From positions 1,614,573 to 1,678,572 of the forward strand of contig NZ_VWSH01000001.1 in assembly GCF_008629695.1 (NCBI RefSeq): a DNA stretch of 64,000 nucleotides, read 5' to 3'. Positions within the stretch are counted from its first letter, which is position 1. The number at the start of each line of letters is the position of its first letter. This document shows, piece after piece, positions 9,557 to 17,822 of the stretch. Below the pieces are notes generated by a model. The model was not told the DNA's origin and did not search any database. It worked only from the letters and a program-made list of their open reading frames with translations. The DNA comes from Taibaiella lutea. GTDB lineage: Bacteria; Bacteroidota; Bacteroidia; Chitinophagales; Chitinophagaceae. The position numbers and the translations under genes were made by a program.

Positions 9557-10321
9557 ATGCGAATAGCGACTGTATATCCACAATTCAAACAATTAAAAGC
9601 GGAAAACAAGAACGCCTTTGCAGTGCTGATTGACCCTGATAGCATTACACCATCATCTATTCAGCGCATAGCCGAATTGTGCAATGAAGCACAGGTTGAT
9701 TTTGTATTCATCGGTGGAAGCATTATGGTTACAACGCATGTAGATATCTGTATTCAGGAATTTAAAAAACAGAGTAATATACCATTAGTATTGTTTCCGG
9801 GAAGTCCTTCGCAGGTTTCTCCATCGGCAGATGCTTTATTATATCTATCCCTGATTTCAGGCCGTAACCCCGATTTGCTTATTGGCCAGCACGTTATTTC
9901 CGCACCGGGTATTAAAGCCAGCGGCCTGGAAGTAATCAGTACCGGATATATGGTGATTGATGGAGGTGTGCCAACTACAGTTTCCTATATGAGTCATTCT
10001 GCTCCGATTCCTGCAAATAAACCTGATGTAGCGCTTTGTACTGCCTGGGCCGGAGAATTGCAGGGCAAACATGTTATTTACATGGATGCCGGAAGTGGTG
10101 CTCAATTTCCTATCAGCAAAGAAATGATTCACAAAGTCAGCTCTAATATTGATATTCCTTTAATTGTCGGTGGCGGCATCCGTACGCCTGAAAAGGTTTA
10201 TGAAAATTGCAAAGCTGGCGCACAAGTAGTGGTTGTAGGGAATGCTATTGAAAAAGATTTGAATCTGATTAAGGAAATGAGCGTAGCCACGAAAGAAGGT
10301 ATTGCAGGACAAATTTCCTGA
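9557..10321 (+). CDS. Geranylgeranylglyceryl/heptaprenylglyceryl phosphate synthase homologue
   Basis: This 254-residue TIM-barrel protein matches the GGGPS/PcrB family, which joins glycerol-1-phosphate to a polyprenyl diphosphate to make an ether lipid precursor. Visible family motifs are FAVLIDPDS (about 22-30), FIGGSIMV (about 51), VLFPGSPSQVSPSADALLYL (about 76-95), GYMVIDGG, YMDAGSGA and the phosphate-binding VGGGIRTPEKV (about 204). The ATG start is at 9557. Bacteroidota are known to carry such bacterial GGGPS homologues, but the final lipid is not settled. The neighbours (mscL and a TPR gene) give no pathway context. Confidence 0.9.
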   Translation: MRIATVYPQFKQLKAENKNAFAVLIDPDSITPSSIQRIAELCNEAQVDFVFIGGSIMVTTHVDICIQEFKKQSNIPLVLFPGSPSQVSPSADALLYLSLISGRNPDLLIGQHVISAPGIKASGLEVISTGYMVIDGGVPTTVSYMSHSAPIPANKPDVALCTAWAGELQGKHVIYMDAGSGAQFPISKEMIHKVSSNIDIPLIVGGGIRTPEKVYENCKAGAQVVVVGNAIEKDLNLIKEMSVATKEGIAGQIS

Positions 10322-10385
10322 TATGGATTTTAATTCCCCCTACCATTAAAATTTGCTTCCGTAACTTCGCAGCAAATTTCAAAAT

Positions 10386-11255
10386 TTGAAACCGGTACAT
10401 TTTATAGCAATTTTTGTGGCATTAGGTCTTATTGCTGCATTATATTTTGGTGGGAACACCTTAAAGCCTAAAGAGAATAAACCTGCACCTGCTGGCCCTA
10501 TGGCCGGTGGCGGCACACCCGGCGAAATGCAAGCCAGCATGGTTGATATTCCCGAACCTGCAAACTTTGATACTTTATTGGCAAATGCCAAAATGAAACT
10601 TTCACCGGCAGCACAAGCCGAAATAAGCAGGCAGGAAAATACGATAACAAGAGGCGATGTAAAAGAACAGAAAGTATTGGCTTTAGAGACTTTGGCTAAG
10701 CTTTGGCAGAATAATAAAAACCGTGCAATTGCAGCTTATTATTTCGCCGAAAGCGGAAAATTGGAAAATTCACAGAAAAAGCTGAACTTTGCCGCCCATT
10801 TGTTAGCGGAGGAGATGCATGAGGAGAAAAATCCGAATTACAAACAATGGATGGCAACAGTTGCTATAAGTTCTTTACAACAAAGCATAGCCTTGAATCC
10901 AAGTGATACAAGCCGCATTGACCTTGCGGATATATATATCAACGGAACAGGCGAAACAATGAAAGGAATTGAACAATTACTTACAATTGTAAGACAGGAT
11001 TCCACAAATATTCCTGCCAATGTGATTTTGGGCAGAATGGCTGTTGAGTCGGGACAATTGGACAAAGCAATAGCAAGAGGCGAAACTATTTTGCGTGTAG
11101 ATAAAAATAATATCGAAGCACATTTATTTCTTGCCGAAGCTTATAAAAGAAAAGGCGACACCCAAAAAGCAAAAGCGCTTTTTGAAGAAGCCAAAACTAT
11201 CATGAAGAATCCGAGTTTCAGTAAAGATTTGGATGCGTACATGAAAACTTTTTAA
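10386..11255 (+). CDS. Membrane-anchored TPR protein
   Basis: The 289-residue protein starts at TTG (10386) with an N-terminal membrane anchor or signal (HFIAIFVALGLIAALYFGG, about 4-22), then a Pro/Gly/Met-rich linker. The remainder is helical tetratricopeptide repeat sequence, clearest at about 200-280 (IPANVILGRMAVESGQLDKA, then AHLFLAEAYKRKGDTQKAKA). TPR proteins serve as protein-interaction scaffolds, and no enzymatic motif is present. Similar anchored TPR proteins are common in Bacteroidota. The role is unknown. Confidence 0.8.
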   Translation: MKPVHFIAIFVALGLIAALYFGGNTLKPKENKPAPAGPMAGGGTPGEMQASMVDIPEPANFDTLLANAKMKLSPAAQAEISRQENTITRGDVKEQKVLALETLAKLWQNNKNRAIAAYYFAESGKLENSQKKLNFAAHLLAEEMHEEKNPNYKQWMATVAISSLQQSIALNPSDTSRIDLADIYINGTGETMKGIEQLLTIVRQDSTNIPANVILGRMAVESGQLDKAIARGETILRVDKNNIEAHLFLAEAYKRKGDTQKAKALFEEAKTIMKNPSFSKDLDAYMKTF

Positions 11256-11392
11256 TAAAAATTAAAAAGTCAAAAATTAAAAATGAGGAAAGCAGTGTAA
11301 AAATCAGACAATAAATGTTGTTCTTTGATTTTACTTGCATTTTGAATTTATATAATACAATAACATTTATTAACAACAAAATTATTTGAGCT

Positions 11393-11488
11393 ATGCCAAG
11401 TGGTAAAAAAAGAAAACGTCATAAGATTGCAACGCATAAACGTAAAAAACGTTTGAGAAAAAATCGCCATAAAAGCAAGAAGAAATAA
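11393..11488 (+). CDS. 31-residue basic protein of the AURKAIP1/COX24 (DUF1713, bS22/mS38-like) family
   Basis: The frame ATG at 11393 to TAA at 11486-11488 encodes 31 residues beginning MPSGKKRKRHKIATHKRKKR. Almost all residues are Lys, Arg or His. The KRKRHKIATHKRKKRLRKNR core matches the tiny DUF1713 proteins found across Bacteroidota, related to the mitochondrial mS38 (COX24) and mycobacterial bS22 small-subunit ribosomal proteins. It is therefore probably a ribosomal protein that binds rRNA. It is too short for most gene finders. It sits between the TPR gene and RNase G, fitting an RNA/translation context. Confidence 0.88.
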   Translation: MPSGKKRKRHKIATHKRKKRLRKNRHKSKKK

Positions 11489-11792
11489 AAACAGCCAGTT
11501 AAAGAACAGCACTTTTTATATTAAAACAGCTGCCTGATTTTTTACTGATTTGTGAAATGTTAACCCGGGATTTCCGACTCTCAGAGCGGGTTTCGGGTTG
11601 CATTTTTTTGTAGCCTTTCTGATGTGGCTACCCTTGCTTGTGTTATATTTTGCCAAAGAAAATACTCATTTTATTAAATTTTAATAGAGTGCGGACTTAT
11701 TTAATTGGCAGAATAATTTGAGATGAATAAAGTTGATTGTAAAGCATTTGTTTTTACAATACAACATTTGACAGAACGACAAAAAAGATATC
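11489..11792 (+). other. Intergenic stretch between the DUF1713 gene and rng
   Basis: No gene is seen here. The stretch holds an imperfect hairpin with outer arms AACCCG (11562-11567) and CGGGTT (11594-11599) followed by a T-run (11603-11609), which could terminate the DUF1713 transcript. Past that it is AT-rich and probably contains the rng promoter, but no clean TAnnTTTG box is evident. Confidence 0.5.
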
Positions 11793-13349
11793 ATGAACAA
11801 AGAAATGATTATCAATGCGTCGGACGATGGTGTGGAAATTGCGCTTTTAGAAGATAAGAAACTTGTAGAGCTTCATTACGAACATAACAATTCGGCATTT
11901 GCCGTAGGCGATTTATATCTTGGCAAAGTTAAAAAACTGATGCCGGGCCTGAATGCAGCTTTCGTGGACGTTGGTTTCGAAAAAGATGCATTCCTGCATT
12001 ATACGGATTTAAGTCCTTATATAAAATCATTGTTGAAGTTTACTCAGCAATCCATAAAGTCGCAGGACCCAAATGGATTTGATTTTGGTAAATTCCAGAA
12101 TGAGCAGGAAATTTTAAAGACAGGTAAAATTACCGATGTTCTAAACCAAAAACCGGAAATAGTTGTTCAGATTTTAAAAGAACCTATTTCATCAAAAGGC
12201 CCAAGGTTAAGTTGCGAGCTTTCTTTTCCGGGAAGATTTGTGGTATTGACACCTTTCAACAATTTTGTTTCTGTTTCCCGTAAAATACATTCGGGAGAGG
12301 AACGCAAGCGATTGCAAAAAATTGTGGAAAGCATCAAACCTAAGAATTTCGGAGTGATTGTAAGAACTGCCGCCGAAGGCAAGAATACTGCTGAGTTGCA
12401 TGCCGACTTAATGGATCTTGCCGAACAATGGCGCAGTATTCAACTGAACCTGAAAGATGCCAAACCGCCTAAACGCATTATGAGCGAGCAGGCAAAAACC
12501 ACATCCATCCTCCGGGATTTGCTGAATGAAAGTTTTCAGCGCATTGTAGTAAATGAAAAAGGAATTTTGCAGGAAACCAAAGAGTATATTTCCCGCATTG
12601 CTCCCGAAAAAGAAGAAATTGTACAGTTATACCAGAACGGACAGGGGATCTTTGACTTTTATGGTGTAACACGTCAGGTGAAAGCCGCTTTTGGCAAAAC
12701 CGTAAACATGGGCAGCGGTGCTTATCTCATCATTGAGCATACCGAAGCGCTACATGTGATAGACGTAAACAGCGGCACCCGCGGCCCCGATGGAAACCAG
12801 GAGGAAAGTGCCCTGAAAACCAATCTGGAAGCAGCCGAGGAGATTGCCAGGCAGTTAAGATTGCGTGATATCGGAGGCATTATCATCATCGATTTCATCG
12901 ACATGAAATTGCCCGATAACAAGAAAAAGTTATTTGAAGCGATGAGCGAATTTATGACGGGCGACCGCGCACGTCATACCATTTTACCGATTTCAAAATT
13001 CGGACTGATGCAGATTACGCGTCAACGTCTGAGACCTGAAATCAAGATTACAACTTCCGAGGTTTGCCCGAGTTGTAAAGGAACTGGTAAAATAGGGCCT
13101 TCGTTATTGATTACGGATGAACTGGAGAAAGATTTCCATTATCTGATCAATCAGGGTCATCGCAAATTGAAATTGCATGCGCATCCTATGTTGATAGCTT
13201 ATATCAAAGACAAAGGATTCTGGCGTTCCCTGCAATGGAAATGGTACCGTAAGCATAACGTATGGTTGGAACTTTATACCGACAATAATTATCAGCTTAC
13301 AGAATATTACTTCTTTGATAAGAAGACCGATGAGGTAATTAAATTGTAA
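11793..13349 (+). CDS. rng: Ribonuclease E/G family endoribonuclease
   Basis: This 518-residue protein has the RNase E/G catalytic layout. An S1 RNA-binding domain occupies about residues 38-125 (AVGDLYLGKVKKLMPGLNAA, then FVDVG and FLHYTDL). An RNase H-like/5'-sensor region follows. The metal-binding DNase-I-like core contains VIDVNSGTRG (about 322-331) and IIIIDFIDMK (about 361-370). The zinc-link pair is CPSCKGTGK (about 428). There is no long RNase E scaffold tail, so it is the short RNase G type, cleaving single-stranded AU-rich RNA in rRNA and mRNA processing. A strong terminator follows. Confidence 0.95.
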   Translation: MNKEMIINASDDGVEIALLEDKKLVELHYEHNNSAFAVGDLYLGKVKKLMPGLNAAFVDVGFEKDAFLHYTDLSPYIKSLLKFTQQSIKSQDPNGFDFGKFQNEQEILKTGKITDVLNQKPEIVVQILKEPISSKGPRLSCELSFPGRFVVLTPFNNFVSVSRKIHSGEERKRLQKIVESIKPKNFGVIVRTAAEGKNTAELHADLMDLAEQWRSIQLNLKDAKPPKRIMSEQAKTTSILRDLLNESFQRIVVNEKGILQETKEYISRIAPEKEEIVQLYQNGQGIFDFYGVTRQVKAAFGKTVNMGSGAYLIIEHTEALHVIDVNSGTRGPDGNQEESALKTNLEAAEEIARQLRLRDIGGIIIIDFIDMKLPDNKKKLFEAMSEFMTGDRARHTILPISKFGLMQITRQRLRPEIKITTSEVCPSCKGTGKIGPSLLITDELEKDFHYLINQGHRKLKLHAHPMLIAYIKDKGFWRSLQWKWYRKHNVWLELYTDNNYQLTEYYFFDKKTDEVIKL

Positions 13350-13375
13350 TTATTTCCAAGGTAAAGAAATTGAAA

Positions 13376-13404
13376 ATGCCCGGCTCATCGCCGGGCATTT
13401 TTTT
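13376..13404 (+). terminator. Rho-independent terminator of rng
   Basis: A perfect 9-bp stem (13376-13384 with 13390-13398), core GCCCGGC/GCCGGGC with a 5-base loop, is followed by six T, 27 bp after the rng stop. Confidence 0.92.
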
Positions 13405-13498
13405 ATTATTACAAAATACCTGTCAAGATTAAGGGAAGTTAAATATTATGAAAATAATAAGCATTTTATTACATTGCAATTCATAAACCTCTGTAACT

Positions 13499-14029
13499 AT
13501 GAAAAAAGCAATACTCTCTTTATTTGCACTAACAACTGCCTGGGCTGTTGGTGCACAAGGTGTTTCCATCAAGACAAAAGACGATGGCAGGTTTTTATAT
13601 GGCAATAGCATCCATTTTGAAGCCGGTGGACATGGTTTGGTATATTCTCTGAATTATGAAAGAAACATTATAAATACCAGGCATTTCAAAACCTCTATGC
13701 AAGTTGGCTTGTCGCTTTATCCGGGGGCCCTTGATTTGGTAAGTAATGTATGGATTCCCTATTCTATTAATCAATTATTTTCCCTGAACCAACATCATAT
13801 TGAAACAGGTATAGGACTTGTGCTGACACAAAGCGCAAACGGATTTGCAGAAGGGCGGGGCATTAATAAATACTTCAATACTTATTATTCAGCAAAAATT
13901 GGTTACCGTTACCAGAAACCTAATGGAAGGATGACTTATAAAGTTCTGTTCACACCTTTATGGGAGAAAATATATAATTATACAGAATTTCATCCTTTGG
14001 GTGCTTTTTCTATCGGTTATAATTTTTAG
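13499..14029 (+). CDS. Secreted/outer membrane beta-barrel-like hypothetical protein
   Basis: This 176-residue protein begins with a signal peptide (MKKAILSLFALTTAWAVGAQ). The mature part alternates polar and aromatic residues (SIHFEAGGHGLVYSLNYERN, then TSMQVGLSLYPGALDL) and ends in FSIGYNF, an aromatic C-terminus usual for small beta barrels. No family can be named. It ends 2 bp from the convergent LTA-synthase-like gene, with no terminator between them, so read-through or overlap of the two transcripts is likely. Confidence 0.75.
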   Translation: MKKAILSLFALTTAWAVGAQGVSIKTKDDGRFLYGNSIHFEAGGHGLVYSLNYERNIINTRHFKTSMQVGLSLYPGALDLVSNVWIPYSINQLFSLNQHHIETGIGLVLTQSANGFAEGRGINKYFNTYYSAKIGYRYQKPNGRMTYKVLFTPLWEKIYNYTEFHPLGAFSIGYNF

Positions 14030-14031
14030 AA

Positions 14032-16020
14032 TCACTTCACTTTATTCTTCAGCAACATATATCGTGCCGTCTGGAAATAAGCTTCTGTAAGCTGATGATA
14101 AAACTGTTTGGAATCATCATGCAGATTTACGGGTTTATTATTAAGAATACTCCAGATCTGCGGAGGAAATTTGCCTGCAATATCATAATTATAAAACACA
14201 TCATTATTTACAATTCCGATACGTTTCTTATCGGGATTGTAAATGAATGCCGCCTGTAATCCTTTATTTTCCTGAATGTTTTTACTCAATAAATCCCTTC
14301 CTAAAGTTGTGTTGCGATAAGCAACCTTTGCGAGTCCGGCAGCAGTAGGCAATACATCGCATTGACTCACCGGGAAATCATATTCCTGATGCTGAAAAAT
14401 TTCAGGAGCATAGAACAGCAAAGGCACATGCATGCTTGTCAGTTCTTTTGTCCAGGCTTGCGGGAACATATTACCGGCATCACCACCAATACCATGATCT
14501 CCTACAAAAACAAAAATGGTATTCCTGAAATAACTTTCCTTTTTGGCGGCTTCTATGAATTTCTTAAAGCAGAAATCTGTGTAACGGAAGGCATTATATT
14601 CGTCTTCCGATTCAAAACCGAATTGATGCAGGCTGTCGGCAGTAATATGTTGAACTTTAAATTCAGCTTTATCTTCATCAGGGATGGTATATGGCCTGTG
14701 ATTATCGGCAGTCTGCACAACAGCAATAAATGGCTTCTGTTGCTTTGCGAAAATTTTATTGGCGGCCAATAAAAGGTTTTTATCGCTTACACCCCATACA
14801 TCCACTTTTGCAGCATCATAATCATCCTGTTCGTAAATATGCAAATCGTGAATACTATTTGTAAGGAAACCCCGGATATTAGCCCAGCTGAGGCTTCCGC
14901 CAATCATGTAATATTTTTCATAGCCCGAAAAGTCATTCATGATAGTATGTTGGTTTACAGCAGAAGGATTACGGCTTGAAGTCCTTGATAAATCGACATC
15001 GGGAATGCCCGTGACAGTTGTCCATACGCCGCGGGCCGTTCCATAACTTGGTGTAAAACATCTGTTGAAAAAGATACCCTGCTTACACATTTCATCGAAA
15101 TAAGGTGTTGTGTTCAAGGGATTGCCATACATCGAGCTTTTATAACTGCTGAACGATTCGCAAATAACTACTACTACATTCCGTGCTTCACTCAATTGTG
15201 TATCTGGTTTTACGATGCGTTCAAAATTAAGATTGCTGCTGTCCGGTTCCGTTATGCCCAGATAAGTCACCATCAATGGATAAGCTGCTTTTACCTTTTT
15301 CAGATCATAAGTAGATTGGCGAAATTCCAGAGAGCTGGCGAAAGATTGAAAAGGATTCAGCGCGGCATTGGAAGCATAATCATTACCCATAGAAAAAGCG
15401 TCGCTCCAGCGTAAGGGATATTGACCGACGCGGCCAAAAATCAATAATGCAAGCAACAAGAAATAACCTATCCCATAAATACCTTTGGATTGCCTGGTTA
15501 GAACAATATTGTCCTTTTTTATTTTCCTGTATAATAGTTTTATTATGAAAAGAAATGCCAGCAATGCTATTACTATGGCAACTATTATTTTTATTACAGG
15601 ATAAGTTTGCCACATCATGCTTGCAGAAGTCTCTGCATCTGCAACGTAATTCAACAAGCTTGCATTCAATCTTTCGTTCAGGTAAGCATAGTTAGCAAAA
15701 TCTACAGCGTAAAAAATACCGATTATGATAATAAACACGCTCCATACGATCAAAGCAAACCTTTTACCTGCGCGTGTTTCAAAAGGATTCAAGAACGGAA
15801 CAAGGCCTTTTAAAAATAAAATCAGACTGACGATTGCTATAATCCTTGCATCAAAGCGAAGCCCCAACCATAATATTTCAGCAACAGGGACAGGCTGACT
15901 TCCGGATGGTGCAGGAAATATATTCAGGAATACAATGCGCAAAACCGTCATTAAAAGAAGGAATAAAATGCCACAGCCCAAAAGCCATTTTATATTTTTA
16001 GGAACCGCAAATTGCTTCAA
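14032..16020 (-). CDS. LTA synthase/phosphoglycerol transferase-like membrane sulfatase-fold protein
   Basis: The 662-residue protein has about five N-terminal membrane helices (roughly residues 10-205). A large extracytoplasmic alkaline-phosphatase/sulfatase domain follows. It contains the metal-site segment NVVVVICESFSSYKSSMYG, a nucleophile region RCFTPSYGTARGVWTTVTG where the Thr after YG is the likely catalytic residue, and VFVGDHGIGGD. In Gram-positives this family polymerises lipoteichoic acid. In Gram-negatives it transfers phosphoglycerol or phosphoethanolamine to glycans or lipids. The exact acceptor is unknown. The start is TTG at 16020, with a TATTTTTG promoter box 30 bp upstream. 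It is divergent from a PAP2 phosphatase. Confidence 0.88.
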   Translation of the reverse strand: MKQFAVPKNIKWLLGCGILFLLLMTVLRIVFLNIFPAPSGSQPVPVAEILWLGLRFDARIIAIVSLILFLKGLVPFLNPFETRAGKRFALIVWSVFIIIIGIFYAVDFANYAYLNERLNASLLNYVADAETSASMMWQTYPVIKIIVAIVIALLAFLFIIKLLYRKIKKDNIVLTRQSKGIYGIGYFLLLALLIFGRVGQYPLRWSDAFSMGNDYASNAALNPFQSFASSLEFRQSTYDLKKVKAAYPLMVTYLGITEPDSSNLNFERIVKPDTQLSEARNVVVVICESFSSYKSSMYGNPLNTTPYFDEMCKQGIFFNRCFTPSYGTARGVWTTVTGIPDVDLSRTSSRNPSAVNQHTIMNDFSGYEKYYMIGGSLSWANIRGFLTNSIHDLHIYEQDDYDAAKVDVWGVSDKNLLLAANKIFAKQQKPFIAVVQTADNHRPYTIPDEDKAEFKVQHITADSLHQFGFESEDEYNAFRYTDFCFKKFIEAAKKESYFRNTIFVFVGDHGIGGDAGNMFPQAWTKELTSMHVPLLFYAPEIFQHQEYDFPVSQCDVLPTAAGLAKVAYRNTTLGRDLLSKNIQENKGLQAAFIYNPDKKRIGIVNNDVFYNYDIAGKFPPQIWSILNNKPVNLHDDSKQFYHQLTEAYFQTARYMLLKNKVK

Positions 16021-16050
16021 TGAAATTTCTTTTTAGATAAAATAATACTG

Positions 16051-16058
16051 CAAAAATA
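16051..16058 (-). promoter_or_regulatory. Bacteroidota -7 box (TATTTTTG) for the LTA-synthase-like gene
   Basis: The minus-strand TATTTTTG matches TAnnTTTG and lies 30 bp before the TTG start at 16020. No clear -33 element is visible. Confidence 0.45.
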
Positions 16059-16094
16059 GGCTTTACAGCTACACTATTTGTAAATTGCCGACTT

Positions 16095-16733
16095 ATGTCC
16101 CCCTGTTTAACGTCCACTTTTTTATTTGCTGACAATATGTTGTCCCATCTCAAGGATTGGGACATGCGATGTTTCATTAAAATAAACGTGGACTGGACCG
16201 GTACTTTCGGCGATTTCCTGATGCCTTTGATGCGCGACCAGAGAGTCTGGTATCCGCTATATGCTTTATTGCTTACTTATGTTATAGTGAAGTTCAAATG
16301 GAAGGCTGTTCCGTTTATATTGTTTGGTGTAGTTACAGTGGCATTATCCGACATTATCAGCAGCCATTTTCTTAAAGATTTTATAGGAAGAATAAGGCCT
16401 TGTCATGAAGAACAATTAGTAGGTATCATGAAACTGCGGGTTGGCTATTGCCCAAACAGCGGCAGCTTCACTTCTTCACATGCGGTCAATCATTTTAGTC
16501 TGGCTACTTTCTTTTATCTCGCATTACGACCGTATTTCAAACGATGGGCATTGCTGTTTTTCCTTTGGGCAGGTTTAATAGCTTACGCACAAGTTTATGT
16601 CGGTGTGCACTATCCGGGCGATGTTTTGGGTGGTGCTGTCTTGGGAATGCTGATAGGAATTCTTACGGCTTATTTTTTCAGGCGCTATTTTAACTTTCAG
16701 AAAAATCCTTTTAAGAAAGAAGCCCGGATTTAA
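16095..16733 (+). CDS. PAP2 family membrane phosphatase
   Basis: The 212-residue membrane protein has the three PAP2 signature parts: KDFIGRIRP (K-x6-RP), GSFTSSHAVNHF (the SGH-like motif, here S-S-H), and GVHYPGDVLGG (the S/G-x3-H-x3-D type motif with His and Asp). It has about five or six membrane helices. PAP2 enzymes dephosphorylate lipid pyrophosphates such as undecaprenyl diphosphate, phosphatidate or lipid A, and the substrate here is undetermined. Translation could begin at the ATG at 16095 or, more in line with family N-termini, at 16137 (MLSHLKDWD). It is divergent from the LTA-synthase-like gene, which suggests envelope lipid work. Confidence 0.9.
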   Translation: MSPCLTSTFLFADNMLSHLKDWDMRCFIKINVDWTGTFGDFLMPLMRDQRVWYPLYALLLTYVIVKFKWKAVPFILFGVVTVALSDIISSHFLKDFIGRIRPCHEEQLVGIMKLRVGYCPNSGSFTSSHAVNHFSLATFFYLALRPYFKRWALLFFLWAGLIAYAQVYVGVHYPGDVLGGAVLGMLIGILTAYFFRRYFNFQKNPFKKEARI

Positions 16734-16777
16734 TAATATTCTTTAGAAATCCCGAAATCATACAATTAAAAGAATTT

Positions 16778-17440
16778 TCAGGCAGATATTCTTTTCTTTT
16801 CCTGTCTCCAGATTATATAGGAATAGATAAAGGGAAAGAATGCAATTGACAATGTTACAATCAGGAAAATCTGATTCATCAGCACTTCATTGTTCAATAT
16901 AAATGGCAATACAGCCAGAAACAAGCCTGCTACTACCCAGATTTTACCTGCAAGCTGATGCGTTTTCTTCCATACTATTTCATTTTCTAATGCCCACGGA
17001 GAGCGGATTCCGATGAAATAATTCGGCTTTAAAGCAGGAAAGAAATTACCCAATACGGCAAAAAATAATCCTATGCCTGCAAATAAGAAATTCCCGGTAT
17101 GCCCTATATTCTGCTTATAAGAAATATAGATGGTAATACAGGCAATAGCGGTGATAAAAAGCAATACGATAAATCTTATTTTTTCAAATTTACCGCCCTG
17201 TTGTAATCTTTGCTTCGGATCAATTCTGGGAATAACGAGGAATAATAAGTACATCATCAGGCTTAAACTCGCAGGTATAAACCAAAGACTTTCCTTGCTA
17301 CTCCAGCCATTCGCCTTTCCATCAATACCAAAATGTGTCGGCACCGTTTGCGGCAAAGAAGCATACACCCAACTTAAAAATACGTATGGAAGGATGCACA
17401 GCAACCAATAGAATATTTCTTTTTTAAAATGAATTTTCAT
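16778..17440 (-). CDS. sdpI: SdpI family membrane protein (DUF1648 + SdpI)
   Basis: From the ATG at 17440 the product is 220 residues with about six membrane helices. An N-terminal DUF1648 module (PTHFGIDGKANGWSSKESLW) is followed by the SdpI module with NYFIGIRSPWALENEIVWKK, the family hallmark. In Bacillus, SdpI protects against the SdpC toxin and also sequesters SdpR. A longer frame to 17506 overlaps the upstream sdpR and adds 22 non-conserved residues, so I reject it. It is 25 bp after sdpR and surely co-transcribed. No SdpC toxin gene is seen in the window. Confidence 0.9.
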   Translation of the reverse strand: MKIHFKKEIFYWLLCILPYVFLSWVYASLPQTVPTHFGIDGKANGWSSKESLWFIPASLSLMMYLLFLVIPRIDPKQRLQQGGKFEKIRFIVLLFITAIACITIYISYKQNIGHTGNFLFAGIGLFFAVLGNFFPALKPNYFIGIRSPWALENEIVWKKTHQLAGKIWVVAGLFLAVLPFILNNEVLMNQIFLIVTLSIAFFPFIYSYIIWRQEKKRISA

Positions 17441-17465
17441 CTTTATTGATTTTAGATAATTAAGG

Positions 17466-17720
17466 TTATTTCCGAAGTGATAATATCCATTCAAGAACAT
17501 CGTCAAGCACAGTCGTATTAATACTATAAACTATAAATTGTCCTTTTTTTTCAGAACCAACTAAGTCTGCCTGTCTTAAAATCTCCAGATGATGCGAAAT
17601 ACTCGGCTTTGAAATATGGAACAAATCTGCAATTTCTCCTGCAGTCAAATCCTTCTCACGCAAGTGTTTCAGTATCTCGCGACGTATTGGATCATTTAAT
17701 GCCTTAAATAGATTATTCAA
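17466..17720 (-). CDS. sdpR: ArsR-family autorepressor, SdpR type
   Basis: The 84-residue winged-helix protein (MNNLFKALNDPIRREILKHL, then DLFHISKPSISHHLEILRQA as the recognition region) matches SdpR-type ArsR regulators, and it lacks the metal-binding cysteine pair of true ArsR/SmtB sensors. The start is TTG at 17720, since no ATG is available in frame. A 24-bp palindrome lies 12 bp upstream, the expected autoregulatory operator. It is the first gene of an sdpR-sdpI operon, where SdpI may relieve repression by binding the regulator at the membrane. Confidence 0.9.
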   Translation of the reverse strand: MNNLFKALNDPIRREILKHLREKDLTAGEIADLFHISKPSISHHLEILRQADLVGSEKKGQFIVYSINTTVLDDVLEWILSLRK

Positions 17721-17731
17721 TGAATGATTAG

Positions 17732-17755
17732 ATATTTAGACAAATGTCTAAATAT
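17732..17755 (-). promoter_or_regulatory. Palindromic operator of the sdpR-sdpI operon
   Basis: Two perfect 11-base arms, ATATTTAGACA (17732-17742) and its reverse complement (17745-17755), are separated by AA. It lies just upstream of sdpR. Position and symmetry are those of an ArsR-family binding site. Confidence 0.82.
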
Positions 17756-17761
17756 TATCTG

Positions 17762-17800
17762 ATAAAAACAAATGCCACATCGGCATTTTGATGTGGCATT
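17762..17800 (-). terminator. Terminator of trhO
   Basis: A perfect 11-bp stem (17771-17781 with 17790-17800), loop of 8, is followed leftwards by TGTTTTTATC. It lies 22 bp after the trhO stop and just before the sdpR operator. Confidence 0.85.
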
Positions 17801-17822
17801 CTTGTTATTCCTTATTATGCAT

